A stretch of 20,467 bases of DNA from assembly GCA_028870815.1 (NCBI GenBank), contig JAGWOU010000002.1, positions 1-20,467 of the forward strand, given 5' to 3'. The notes under the pieces were generated by a model. That model did not search any database and had not been told where the DNA came from. It worked only from the letters and a program-made list of their open reading frames with translations. Position numbers and translations under genes: made by a program. The DNA is from Rhodospirillales bacterium (lineage in GTDB: Bacteria; Pseudomonadota; Alphaproteobacteria; Acetobacterales; Acetobacteraceae). Positions 6,283-14,254 of the stretch are shown piece after piece; the first letter of the stretch is position 1, and each line of letters opens with the position of its first letter.

Positions 6283-6654
6283 ATGCATCTTACCCAGCCT
6301 CATGATACGCCGGCGTCGGCGCAAATTGATTTCAACCAGTTTCTGGCAGTGGACATCCGCATCGGCACGGTGGTGGCGGCGGAGCCATACCCCGAGGCGC
6401 GTAAACCTGCCTACAAGCTCTCTATCGATTTCGGTCCAGGCATTGGGGTGAAGCGCTCCAGCGCGCAGATTACGAAGCACTATACGCTGGAGGCATTGGT
6501 GGGGCGGCAGGTGGCGGCGGTGGTGAATTTTCCGCCCCGGCAGATCGGCAAGTTCATGTCCGAGGTGCTGACTTTGGGTTTCCCGGATGCAGCGGGTGAG
6601 GTGGTATTGTTCGCGCCTGACCAGGACGTGCCGAACGGCGCTAGGCTGTTCTGA
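6283..6654 (+). CDS. csaA: CsaA-type tRNA-binding domain protein / export chaperone
   Basis: This 123-residue protein is essentially one OB-fold tRNA-binding domain, as in CsaA and the C-terminal domain of MetRS/Arc1p. Diagnostic segments are FLAVDIRIGTVVAAEPYPEARKP (20-42), YKLSIDFG (44-51), KRSSAQIT (57-64) and VVNFPPRQIGKFMSEVLTLG (80-99). In Bacillus CsaA binds unfolded preproteins with SecA-linked chaperone activity; in alphaproteobacteria its role is less clear. The first 12-14 residues are a short polar tail before the domain. The ATG at 6283 has an AGG eight bases upstream. It stands alone on plus, two bases from the end of the convergent cobT. Confidence 0.88.
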   Translation: MHLTQPHDTPASAQIDFNQFLAVDIRIGTVVAAEPYPEARKPAYKLSIDFGPGIGVKRSSAQITKHYTLEALVGRQVAAVVNFPPRQIGKFMSEVLTLGFPDAAGEVVLFAPDQDVPNGARLF

Positions 6655-6656
6655 AC

Positions 6657-8531
6657 TTAAGCCACCAGCGTCGCCTGGCGGCTGGCGAAGCGCGCCCATT
6701 CATCGGCGGCGTCTTCGTCAAACAGCTCGGTAAGTTTGCGCATCATCGTGCCGCCCAGTTCCTCGGCATCCACGATGGTCACGGCGCGGCGGTAATAGCG
6801 TGTCACGTCGTGCCCAATGCCGATGGCGATCAGTTCCACGGCGTCCCGTGTCTCGATCTCCCTGATCACGTCTCGCAAATGCCGTTCCAGGTAATTGCCG
6901 GGATTGACCGAGAGGGTTGAATCGTCAACCGGCGCGCCATCTGAGATGACCATGAGAATCCGCCGGTGCTCCGGCCGGTTCAGTAGGCGCTTATAGGCCC
7001 AGAGCAGGGCTTCGCCGTCGATATTTTCTTTCAGCAGCCCTTCGCGCAGCATCAGCCCGAGATTCTTGCGGGCACGGCGCCAGGGCATGTCGGCGGCCTT
7101 GTAGATGATGTGGCGCAGATCGTTCAGCCTGCCGGGGTGGTTGGGCTTGCCCGCCTGCACCCAGGCCTCGCGGCCTTGCCCGCCTTTCCAGGCGCGAGTG
7201 GTGAAGCCCAGCACTTCCACCTTCACCGCGCAGCGTTCCAGCGTGCGGGCCAGAATGTCCCCGCACATCGCCGCCACGGTGATCGGCCGGCCGCGCATGG
7301 AGCCGGAATTGTCGATGAGCAGCGTCACCACCGTATCCCGGAAATCCGTGTCCAGCTCGCGCTTATAGGTGAGGGCCAGAAGCGGGTCGACGATGACACG
7401 GGAGAGGCGCGCCGGGTCCAGCGTGCCTTCCTCCAGATCGAATTCCCAGGCGCGGGTTTGCTGGGCCAGCAGGCGGCGTTGCAGCCGGTTGGCGAGTTTG
7501 GAAACCACAGCCTGCAAATGCTGCAATTGCTGGTCGAGTTGCATGCGCAGCCGGCCCAATTCATCCGGGTCGCAAAGATCCTCGGCGTTCACCTCCTCGT
7601 CGAAGGCGCGGGTGAAGGCGCGGTAGGCGGCTTTGTCATCGCCCGGTGCCGCGGTGCGTTGCTGCTGGGGGCCAGCCGGGGCCTCGCCTCCGTCGGAGGC
7701 ATCCTCGGCGTTCTCATCGGCGTCGCCCGCCTCCTCGGAACCGTCGCTCTCTGCTATGTCCGCGGAGGCAGATTCCATCTGGGACTCATCCGGCGTTGAG
7801 TCGCCTTCGGCTTCCCGGGATTGATTCTGCTGCGGAGCTTCATCATTTTGGCCGGCTTCGTCCTCTGCGTCCTCGTCTTCGCCCGGCTCGGCCTCTCCTT
7901 CGGCGAGATCGACCGCCGCCAGCAAACGCCGCGCCACCGTAATGAATTCGCCTTGGTCGTTGCGCGCGGTCGCAAGGTCGTCAAGGGCTTGCTCGGCCAA
8001 CGGGTCCAGCGTGCCACGCCACAGGTCGAGCACGTCTTTCACGGTGTCGGGAATCGAACCGGGGTCCATGCGCTCGCGCGCCAGCAGCGAGAGGGCGATG
8101 GGCAGGGGCAATTGATCGCGTGACGACATCCGGGTCAGCCCGGCCACTTCACATTCCTCGCCAAGCTTGCCGCGCAGATTGGCCGCCACGCCCGCCATAT
8201 ATTCCGAGCCGACGATCTCAACCCGCGCCTGCTCCAGCGCGTCGAACGCCTCCTTGCCACCGCGCGAATGCGGGGCACGGGCATTGTGCAAGCTGTCATC
8301 GTGGTAGCGCAGCCGCAGGGCGATGGCATCCGCCGCGGCGCGCAGCTTGGCCATCTCCGGCGCCGCCAGTGTGCGGGAAGGTGCCGGCAAACGCGCGCGC
8401 TTGCCGGCAAGCCCGGACGGGCCAGGCTGATAAGCCACCTGCACATCCGCGTTATGCGCCATGGCGCGCAGCGTGCCCGTGATCGCCCGCTTGAAATCCT
8501 CGGCCTTGCTCTGGTCCTGCTTGCCGCTCAT
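6657..8531 (-). CDS. cobT: Aerobic cobaltochelatase subunit CobT
   Basis: This 624-residue protein is the normal size for CobT, the subunit that together with the AAA+ protein CobS loads and drives CobN during ATP-dependent insertion of cobalt into hydrogenobyrinic acid a,c-diamide (the late-cobalt, oxygen-tolerant B12 route). It has an N-terminal helical domain (1-205), a very acidic Glu/Asp/Ala linker (about 211-290), and a C-terminal von Willebrand A domain with MIDAS motif DNSGS (407-411) and SDGAPVDD (530-537). The ATG at 8531 has AGGAG seven bases upstream on the minus strand. cobS lies 18 bases upstream, so the two are surely cotranscribed. The naming is distinct from the nicotinate-nucleotide phosphoribosyltransferase also called CobT. 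Confidence 0.95.
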   Translation of the reverse strand: MSGKQDQSKAEDFKRAITGTLRAMAHNADVQVAYQPGPSGLAGKRARLPAPSRTLAAPEMAKLRAAADAIALRLRYHDDSLHNARAPHSRGGKEAFDALEQARVEIVGSEYMAGVAANLRGKLGEECEVAGLTRMSSRDQLPLPIALSLLARERMDPGSIPDTVKDVLDLWRGTLDPLAEQALDDLATARNDQGEFITVARRLLAAVDLAEGEAEPGEDEDAEDEAGQNDEAPQQNQSREAEGDSTPDESQMESASADIAESDGSEEAGDADENAEDASDGGEAPAGPQQQRTAAPGDDKAAYRAFTRAFDEEVNAEDLCDPDELGRLRMQLDQQLQHLQAVVSKLANRLQRRLLAQQTRAWEFDLEEGTLDPARLSRVIVDPLLALTYKRELDTDFRDTVVTLLIDNSGSMRGRPITVAAMCGDILARTLERCAVKVEVLGFTTRAWKGGQGREAWVQAGKPNHPGRLNDLRHIIYKAADMPWRRARKNLGLMLREGLLKENIDGEALLWAYKRLLNRPEHRRILMVISDGAPVDDSTLSVNPGNYLERHLRDVIREIETRDAVELIAIGIGHDVTRYYRRAVTIVDAEELGGTMMRKLTELFDEDAADEWARFASRQATLVA

Positions 8532-8549
8532 CTTGCCGCTCCTGGCGCG

Positions 8550-9557
8550 TCAGGCGCTTTTGCGCAGGCCGGTCGGAATTTCCTCGTTGAAGCAACGCTG
8601 ATAATATTCCGCCACGGTCTGGCGTTCCGCCTCGTCGCATTTATTCAAGAAGCTGAGGCGGAAGGCAAAGCCGATATCGCCAAAGATACGGGTGTTTTCG
8701 GCCCAGGTGATAACGGTGCGCGGTGACATGACGGTCGAGAGATCGCCCGCGATGAAGCCGGCGCGGGTGAGGTCCGCCAGCGCCACCATGGCACCCACGC
8801 GCTTCTTTGCGGCTTCGTCCTTCGGGTCGTAGCCCATTTTCGCCATCACGATGCCAACTTCCTGCGTATGCGGCAGATAGTTCAGTGTGGCGACAACGTT
8901 CCAGCGGTCCATCTGGCCCTGATTGATCTGCTGGGTGCCGTGGTAAAGCCCCGTGGTGTCGCCCAACCCCACCGTGTTGGCGGTGGCGAACAGGCGGAAA
9001 GCCGGGTGCGGGCGGATGACGCGGTTCTGGTCCAGCAGCGTCAGTTTACCCTCCACTTCCAGCACGCGTTGGATGACGAACATCACATCCGGCCGGCCGG
9101 CATCGTATTCATCGAACACCAAGGCGCAGGCATGTTGCAGGGCCCAGGGGAGAATGCCCTCGCGGAATTCCGTCACCTGCTTGCCGTCCTTCAGCACGAT
9201 CGCATCTTTGCCGACGAGGTCGATACGGCTGATATGGCTGTCCAGATTCACGCGAATGCAGGGCCAGTTGAGGCGGGCTGCCACCTGCTCGATATGGGTG
9301 GATTTGCCGGTGCCATGATAGCCCTGCACCATCACGCGGCGGTTGAAGGAGAAACCGGCGAGGATGGCGAGCGTGGTCTCGCGGTCGAACCGATAAGATG
9401 TGTCGATCTCCGGCACATGCTCAGTGCGGGTGGAAAAGGCTGGCACCTCCATGTCTGATTCAATGCCGAAGACCTCGCGCACCTTCACCGTGATATCCGG
9501 CAAATCAATCGCCGAGGTCGGCAGGGGGCGGGCTTGGGTCATCACGGCGTCGTTCAT
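8550..9557 (-). CDS. cobS: Aerobic cobaltochelatase AAA+ ATPase subunit CobS
   Basis: This 335-residue MoxR-like AAA+ ATPase is the ring-forming partner of CobT in CobNST. Numbered from ATG 9557, Walker A is GYHGTGKS (79-86), Walker B ALVFDEYD (145-152) and sensor 1 FATANT (190-195). The N-terminal segment VREVFGIESDMEVPAFS is typical of CobS. ATG 9557 (MNDAVMTQ) is preferred because AGGA lies nine bases upstream (9567-9570); the longer frame opens only at a TTG at 9575. The order is J-domain gene, cobS, cobT on one strand. The chelatase's large subunit cobN and the rest of the B12 pathway are not in the window. Confidence 0.94.
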   Translation of the reverse strand: MNDAVMTQARPLPTSAIDLPDITVKVREVFGIESDMEVPAFSTRTEHVPEIDTSYRFDRETTLAILAGFSFNRRVMVQGYHGTGKSTHIEQVAARLNWPCIRVNLDSHISRIDLVGKDAIVLKDGKQVTEFREGILPWALQHACALVFDEYDAGRPDVMFVIQRVLEVEGKLTLLDQNRVIRPHPAFRLFATANTVGLGDTTGLYHGTQQINQGQMDRWNVVATLNYLPHTQEVGIVMAKMGYDPKDEAAKKRVGAMVALADLTRAGFIAGDLSTVMSPRTVITWAENTRIFGDIGFAFRLSFLNKCDEAERQTVAEYYQRCFNEEIPTGLRKSA

Positions 9558-9585
9558 ACAGTCCATTCCTATCAATCGCGTCTCG

Positions 9586-9603
9586 GCGCACGGGCCCGTG
9601 CGC
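9586..9603. repeat. 18-bp perfect palindrome between the J-domain gene and cobS
   Basis: GCGCACGGGCCCGTGCGC reads the same on both strands. As RNA it folds into a seven-base-pair GC stem with a GGCC loop. A second small dyad (GCCCC/GGGGC, 9610-9625) overlaps the stop codon of the J-domain gene. No T-run follows on the minus strand, so it may be a processing or pausing stem rather than a terminator. Confidence 0.5.
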
Positions 9604-9616
9604 TTGGCAGCCCCGC

Positions 9617-10222
9617 TTATGGGGCCGATGCTTGCGCTTCGGGGTGCCGGGACGGGGTCAGTTTGCCACGTAGGGCCGCGTAAGCAAGGTTGATCGTCTT
9701 TAAAATTTCCTCGGCCTTGCGGTCGCCATGGTTGGCATCCGGGTGGTGGCGCTTAACCAGCTCCTTGTAGCGGGTCTTCACCACTTCCAGCGTCACAGGC
9801 CAGGAGAGGCCGAACACCTGCAAGGGCTCGCGCAGCTCAGCCGGCGTGCCCGGATCGGGCGCTTTCTTGGGGCGCTTGCCAAAGGCGAAGGCATGCAGCT
9901 CAGCCTCGATCGCTTCCTCCAGCCGCGCTGCTTTGCCGTTCTGCCCCAGCGGCCAGGTGGGGCGCTGCCACGAGGAATCAGCGCGGGTCGCGGCCTCGAT
10001 CTCATCGGCGGACATGCCCTTGTAGTAATCCCACGAGGCATTATAGGCGCGCACATGTTCCAGGCAGAACCAGTGGAATTCCCGCAATGCCGAGCGGGAT
10101 TTGGGGGCGCGGTATTCCCCCGCCAGCCGGCAGCCAGGGCTTTCGCAGGGCTGGCCGTTGGCGGCAGGGTCTGGCGCATAGGCGCGGCGCCGGTTCTGCG
10201 GCTTGTCGTCGGACGAAATCAT
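9617..10222 (-). CDS. J-domain protein with N-terminal Cys motif (DnaJ-like co-chaperone)
   Basis: This 201-residue protein places its J domain at the C-terminus (about 133-190), with the essential HPD at 160-162 in KRHHPDANHGD followed by the helix KAEEILKTINLAYAAL. This should stimulate an Hsp70 ATPase. The N-terminal half holds C26-x4-C31 and C53-x2-H56 (CESPGC and WFCLEH), a possible zinc-binding site, plus an aromatic-rich YNASWDYYKGM segment. It lacks the G/F and Cys-repeat regions of true DnaJ, so it is not the general DnaJ. It sits upstream of cobS on the same strand, a neighbourhood I recall as common in Alphaproteobacteria, and is divergent from bolA across 87 bases. A link to chelatase or metal-centre assembly is inference. 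Confidence 0.85.
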   Translation of the reverse strand: MISSDDKPQNRRRAYAPDPAANGQPCESPGCRLAGEYRAPKSRSALREFHWFCLEHVRAYNASWDYYKGMSADEIEAATRADSSWQRPTWPLGQNGKAARLEEAIEAELHAFAFGKRPKKAPDPGTPAELREPLQVFGLSWPVTLEVVKTRYKELVKRHHPDANHGDRKAEEILKTINLAYAALRGKLTPSRHPEAQASAP

Positions 10223-10309
10223 GCGCCTAATGTGCGCCCTTGAGCGCCGCGCGGCAACAGAGCTTTATGCCGGCATGCGTGCGGCGCGGGACAGACAACG
10301 GAGGATGCG

Positions 10310-10594
10310 ATGAGCAGGGTGGAACGGATGAAAGCAACATTGGAGGCGGCTTTTCAGCCCGCTGTCTTGCAGATTGAGGATGAAAGCCGCCGCCACGCCA
10401 ACCATGCCGGGCGCAACGGCCTGCCGGCGGGCGAAACGCATTATGCGGTGACGATGGTTTCCGCCGCCTTCGCCGGGCTTTCCCGCGTGGCGCGCCAGCG
10501 CGCGGTGAACGAAGCCCTGGCCGGGGAGTTTTCCACCGGCCTGCATGCGCTTTCTCTCTCCCTGCGCACGCCTGAGGAAATGGCGGGCGCTTAA
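10310..10594 (+). CDS. bolA: BolA family protein
   Basis: This 94-residue protein has the BolA fold signature: R-x-x-x-M-K-A-T-LEAAF helix, LQIEDESRRHANHAG (20-34), THYAVTMVSAAFAGLSRVARQRAVNEAL (43-70) and GLHALSLSLRTPEE (77-90) with the conserved His79. BolA proteins pair with monothiol glutaredoxins in iron-sulfur and iron regulation, and some act as transcription regulators. A strong GGAGG (10300-10304) precedes ATG 10310. Length is normal for the group. The gene is divergent from the J-domain gene and convergent with manC, sharing the four bases TTAA that supply both stop codons. Confidence 0.92.
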   Translation: MSRVERMKATLEAAFQPAVLQIEDESRRHANHAGRNGLPAGETHYAVTMVSAAFAGLSRVARQRAVNEALAGEFSTGLHALSLSLRTPEEMAGA

Positions 10595-12027
10595 TTGCGC
10601 CCGTAATTATCTTCCAGCCGCACGATGTCGTCCTCGCCCAGATAGGCGCCGGACTGCACTTCGATCAGCGTGAGCGGAATCTTGCCCGGATTATCCAGCC
10701 GGTGCACGCAGCCGAGCGGCAGATACACGCTCTCATTCTCCCGCAAGAGGATATGCTCCTCATCGCGGGTGACGAGGGCGGAGCCCGCCACCACCACCCA
10801 ATGTTCGGCGCGGTGGAAATGCTTCTGCAGTGAGAGCTGACGGCCGGGCCACACAACGATGCGCTTCACCTGGAAACGGTCGCCCTGGATCAGGCTTTCA
10901 TAGAAGCCCCAGGGGCGGTAGGTGCGGTTGTGGCTCTCGGCCTCAGGGCGTTTCAGCACCTTCAGCTTATCGACGATTTTCTTGACGTTTTGGGCCTCGC
11001 GCTTATGCGCCACCAGCACCGCATCCTGGGTGGTGACCACGACGAGATCCTCCACCCCCAGCAGGGCGGTCAGCATCCCGTCCGACCGTGCATAACAATT
11101 GACGCTGCCTTCCAGCACCACATCGCCGAGGGCGAAATTGCCGGCACTGTCACGCGGGGCGATATCGGCCAGGGCCGACCAGGAGCCGACATCCGACCAG
11201 CCGAGGGAGGCAGGTACAACGGCGGCCTTCTTCGTCTTTTCGGCGATGGCGTAGTCGATGGAGATATCGGGTGCGGCGGCGAAGGCGGCTTCGTCCAGCC
11301 GGATGAAGTCGAGATCCGTCTTGCGTCCGGCGATGGCTTTTTCCGCTGCCTCCAGCACATCCGGTGCCAGGGCGCGCATTTCCTCAATCAGCACATCCGC
11401 GCGGAACACGAACATGCCGGAATTCCAGAGGTGGCCGCCTTCCTCCAACATGGCGGCGGCGCGGGCGGCGTCCGGCTTTTCGATGAAACGCTCCAGTTTG
11501 TGCACGCCGGAGAGCCCTTCCAGCGCGGTGCCCTGGGCGATGTAGCCATAGCCTGTCTCGGGTGCTGTGGGCTGCATGCCGAAGGTGACGAAATACCCGG
11601 CGCGCGCGGCGGCGGTGGCGTTGGCCAATGCCGCGTGCAGGGCGGGCACGTCTTGAATCGCCGCGTCCGCGGCCATGATCCAGAGCACGGCTTGCGGGTT
11701 GGTTTCAGCGGCCAGCAGGGCGGCGGCGGCGATGGCCGGGGCGGAATTGCGGCCCACCGGCTCCAGCAGCACTCGCGGAGACTGAATTCCGGCGTCGCGC
11801 AATTGCTCGGCGACGACGAAGCGATGGTCCTGGTTGGCGACGATGATGGGCGAGGCGAAGCCCGGCCCCGCGGCGCGCAAGGCGGTTTCAGCCAGCAGCG
11901 AGGTTTCGGATATCAGCGGCCAGAACTGCTTTGGGAAGCTTTTACGCGAGACGGGCCAGAGCCTGGTGCCCGAGCCGCCGCATAGAATGACCGGAACCAG
12001 TGTTTCCTCTGTGGCCTGACTTGTCAT
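10591..12027 (-). CDS. manC: Mannose-1-phosphate guanylyltransferase / mannose-6-phosphate isomerase
   Basis: This 478-residue, bifunctional-type enzyme makes GDP-mannose from mannose-1-P and GTP for surface polysaccharides. The N-terminal nucleotidyltransferase has GGSGTRLWP (17-25) and FPKQF (31-35). The central part carries the sugar-nucleotide motifs FIEKPD and LWNSGMFVFRAD. The C-terminal cupin (about 362-478) has RPWGFYESL and the metal-binding QKHFHRAEHW (401-410) expected of a type II phosphomannose isomerase. ATG 12027 is preferred: GGGAG lies seven bases upstream, whereas the longer frame begins at TTG 12045. There are no other polysaccharide genes nearby. A six-base dyad overlaps its ribosome-binding site. 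Confidence 0.94.
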   Translation of the reverse strand: MTSQATEETLVPVILCGGSGTRLWPVSRKSFPKQFWPLISETSLLAETALRAAGPGFASPIIVANQDHRFVVAEQLRDAGIQSPRVLLEPVGRNSAPAIAAAALLAAETNPQAVLWIMAADAAIQDVPALHAALANATAAARAGYFVTFGMQPTAPETGYGYIAQGTALEGLSGVHKLERFIEKPDAARAAAMLEEGGHLWNSGMFVFRADVLIEEMRALAPDVLEAAEKAIAGRKTDLDFIRLDEAAFAAAPDISIDYAIAEKTKKAAVVPASLGWSDVGSWSALADIAPRDSAGNFALGDVVLEGSVNCYARSDGMLTALLGVEDLVVVTTQDAVLVAHKREAQNVKKIVDKLKVLKRPEAESHNRTYRPWGFYESLIQGDRFQVKRIVVWPGRQLSLQKHFHRAEHWVVVAGSALVTRDEEHILLRENESVYLPLGCVHRLDNPGKIPLTLIEVQSGAYLGEDDIVRLEDNYGRN

Positions 12028-12029
12028 GA

Positions 12030-12055
12030 TAACTCCCTTGTTCAACCACGAGTTA
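12030..12055 (-). promoter_or_regulatory. Dyad overlapping the manC ribosome-binding site
   Basis: TAACTC (12030-12035) and GAGTTA (12050-12055) form a perfect six-base inverted repeat with a 14-base spacer. On the manC transcript one arm includes the 3' part of the GGGAG site, so folding could limit translation. The stem is short and AT-containing, so this is tentative. Confidence 0.3.
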
Positions 12056-12102
12056 AACCTTGCGCCTGGAATCTGTCCAGCGAGGCTGGCAGAGTGCGTG
12101 GC

Positions 12103-12897
12103 ATGACATACGCTATCCGTCCGATCCGTTTGCAGGATATGGCTACGCCTGAGTTTGCCGCCGTTTTGGCCTTGCGCCCGGTGATTTTATTGCCCCTGGG
12201 CAGCCATGAGGACCATGGTCCGCATCAGCCAATGGGGGATTTTATACTTTCGGATATGCTGGCCGAGAGGATCGCACGGCGGGCGAGTGAACAAGGCACT
12301 GCCTGTTTTGCAGCACCTGGTCTGCCCTTTGGCGTGGCGGATTATTTCGGCTCCAGCCCTGGCGGGCTGGCTTTGGCGCCGGAGACCTTCCGGCGCGTGC
12401 TGACGGATTTGTTGGACGGGCTACTGCGCCACGGGCTGACCCGTATCGTGATCCTCAATGCCCATGGCGGCAATGTGCCGGTGATTCACGAAGTGACGCT
12501 GGCGCTGCGCAAGCGGGAGAGAGTGGTGGTGCCGTCCTTCTATCTCTGGAAGATTGCCCGGCAATTGATGGAACGGCGCGTGCAAGGCGCGGCGCGGTTC
12601 GGCCATGGGGCAGAGCCGCTGCTTTCACTGAACATGGCGCTGCGGCAGGATTGTGTGCGCCCTGGCGCGGCCACCGCCGAGGGCGGCGCGTTGCTGGGCC
12701 TGAAAGTGAAGGATTTCGGCGTGCTGGATTTCGAGGGGCTGAGTGTGGAAGCGCCGGTGGAATTCGATGCCGTGCCGAAAGCGGCGGTTGAAGTGGCGTG
12801 GACGGCGGGAAGCGCGGAACTTGGCGCGGCTGTGGCCGATGATCTGGTGGAAGCGGCGGCGCGGTTCGTGTCGCACGCCGCCGCCCATATAGGCTAA
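12103..12897 (+). CDS. Creatininase-family amidohydrolase
   Basis: This 264-residue protein belongs to the creatininase/FAPy-deformylase-like metal-dependent family. Diagnostic motifs are LPLGSHEDHGPHQPMGDFILSD (30-51; candidate ligands Glu36, His38, Asp46), VILNAHGGN (116-124, His121) and GHGAEPLLSLNMA (167-179, Glu171). These place a binuclear metal site like that of creatininase. The family includes enzymes acting on cyclic amides and on formamide groups, and mycofactocin maturation peptidases, so the substrate here cannot be named. ATG 12103 is used; GTG 12094, nine bases upstream with GAGG nearby, is equally possible. It is divergent from manC and convergent with gabT, sharing four bases at the stop codons. 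Confidence 0.82.
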   Translation: MTYAIRPIRLQDMATPEFAAVLALRPVILLPLGSHEDHGPHQPMGDFILSDMLAERIARRASEQGTACFAAPGLPFGVADYFGSSPGGLALAPETFRRVLTDLLDGLLRHGLTRIVILNAHGGNVPVIHEVTLALRKRERVVVPSFYLWKIARQLMERRVQGAARFGHGAEPLLSLNMALRQDCVRPGAATAEGGALLGLKVKDFGVLDFEGLSVEAPVEFDAVPKAAVEVAWTAGSAELGAAVADDLVEAAARFVSHAAAHIG

Positions 12898-14168
12898 ACT
12901 GCGGCGAGCGAGGCTTCCAGAATATCCATGCCTTCCTCCAGCAGCGCGTCGGAGATGGTGAGCGGCATGAGCAGGCGGATGGCATTGGCGAAGACGCCGC
13001 AGGAAAGGAGGATCAGGCCCTTTTCCTTTGCGGTGGCCAGGATCTTCTTAGTGGCATCCGGGTCCGGCTCACCGTTGGTTTTCACCACGTCGAAGGCGAT
13101 CATCGCGCCGGGGCCGCGAATGCCCGCGATCGGCTGCGTATCGTTGCGCTGAGAGATGGTTTCCAGCCGCGCCTTCATCCGTGCGCCGATCACATTGGCG
13201 CGTTCAATAAGGTTTTCCTCGCGGATGACCTCCAGAACCGCCAGGGCGGCGGCGCAACCCAAGGGCGAGCCGGCATAGGTGCCGCCCAATCCGCCTGGCT
13301 CGGCGGCATCCATGATCTCGGCTTTGCCGATAACGCCGGAAAGCGGGAAACCGCCGGCCAAGGATTTGGCGATGGTCATAAGGTCCGGGCGGATCGCGCT
13401 ATGCTCGATGGCGAACATCTTGCCGGTGCGGGCAAAACCGGTCTGCACCTCGTCGGTGATGAGCAGGATGCCGTGCTGGTCGCAGATCTTGCGCAGGCCC
13501 ACCAGCAGTTCTTCCGGCGCGGGCAGGAAGCCTCCCTCGCCCTGCACGGGCTCGATGGTGATGGCGGCTACGCGCGAGGGCTCGATATCCGCGCGGAACA
13601 GCATCTCGATATATCTCAGCGACTCTTCCACGGTCACGGCGAATTGCTCGTGCGGGAAGGGCACGTGGTAGATTTCCGCCGGCATCGGGGCGAATTTTTT
13701 CTTGTAAGGTAATACTTTGCCGGTCATCGCCATCGTCAGCATCGTGCGGCCATGATACCCGCCGGCGAAAGTGATCACGCCGGGGCGGCCGGTATGGGCG
13801 CGGGCGATCTTCACGGCGTTTTCCAGTGCCTCGGCGCCGGTGGTGAAAAAGATGGTTTTCGCTGGGCCTTCTATGGGCGCCAGGGCGTTCAGCTTCTCGG
13901 CCAGCTCGATATAGCTGTCATAAGGCGTGACCTGAAAACAGGTATGGGTGAAGGCGTCCAACTGCTTCTGCACCGCGGCGATCACCTTGGGGTGGCGGTG
14001 GCCGGTATTGAGCACGGCGATGCCGCCCGCGAAGTCGATATAGCGCTTGCCTTCGATATCCCACAGCTCGGCGTTTTCCGCCTTGGCGGTGAACACCGCA
14101 TGTGCATTGCCCACGCCACGCGGCACAGCCGCCATGCGGCGGGCCATCATCTCGCTGTTCGTGCTCAT
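12894..14168 (-). CDS. gabT: 4-aminobutyrate--2-oxoglutarate aminotransferase
   Basis: This 424-residue class III PLP aminotransferase is close to GabT in length and motif spacing. The PLP lysine is Lys268 in MTIAKSLAGG; Asp239 in TDEVQTGFARTG contacts the pyridine ring; Glu211 in PVQGEGG is the substrate switch residue. TTGAEALENAVKIAR (109-123) and GGYHGRT (136-142) bind phosphate and ring. It moves the amino group of GABA to 2-oxoglutarate, yielding succinate semialdehyde and glutamate, a step also used in acid resistance metabolism. No gabD is present. Start ATG 14168 has AGGGAG about 11 bases upstream. It lies 86 bases below the acylphosphatase gene on the same strand. 5-Aminovalerate or another omega-amine remains possible as substrate. 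Confidence 0.92.
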   Translation of the reverse strand: MSTNSEMMARRMAAVPRGVGNAHAVFTAKAENAELWDIEGKRYIDFAGGIAVLNTGHRHPKVIAAVQKQLDAFTHTCFQVTPYDSYIELAEKLNALAPIEGPAKTIFFTTGAEALENAVKIARAHTGRPGVITFAGGYHGRTMLTMAMTGKVLPYKKKFAPMPAEIYHVPFPHEQFAVTVEESLRYIEMLFRADIEPSRVAAITIEPVQGEGGFLPAPEELLVGLRKICDQHGILLITDEVQTGFARTGKMFAIEHSAIRPDLMTIAKSLAGGFPLSGVIGKAEIMDAAEPGGLGGTYAGSPLGCAAALAVLEVIREENLIERANVIGARMKARLETISQRNDTQPIAGIRGPGAMIAFDVVKTNGEPDPDATKKILATAKEKGLILLSCGVFANAIRLLMPLTISDALLEEGMDILEASLAAV

Positions 14169-14254
14169 AGTGATCGAGTCTCCCTCTCGCAGTTCGTTTA
14201 AGATTATAAACAGTCGTGAGGCTCGTGGCCAGATGTTTCGGCTATGTGTTTTGG

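Noticed and set aside
7110..7799. Open frame on plus opposite cobT
   Set aside because: Shadow of the cobT coding strand, including its acidic linker; no ribosome site or recognised motif.
10930..11985. Open frame of 351 codons on plus
   Set aside because: Antisense to manC, which has full catalytic motifs; the product is low-complexity Gly/His/Gln-rich with no domain.
14196..14211. GTTTA-N6-TAAAC dyad upstream of gabT
   Set aside because: Only five bases per arm in an AT-rich leader; could be an operator, but chance is equally likely.
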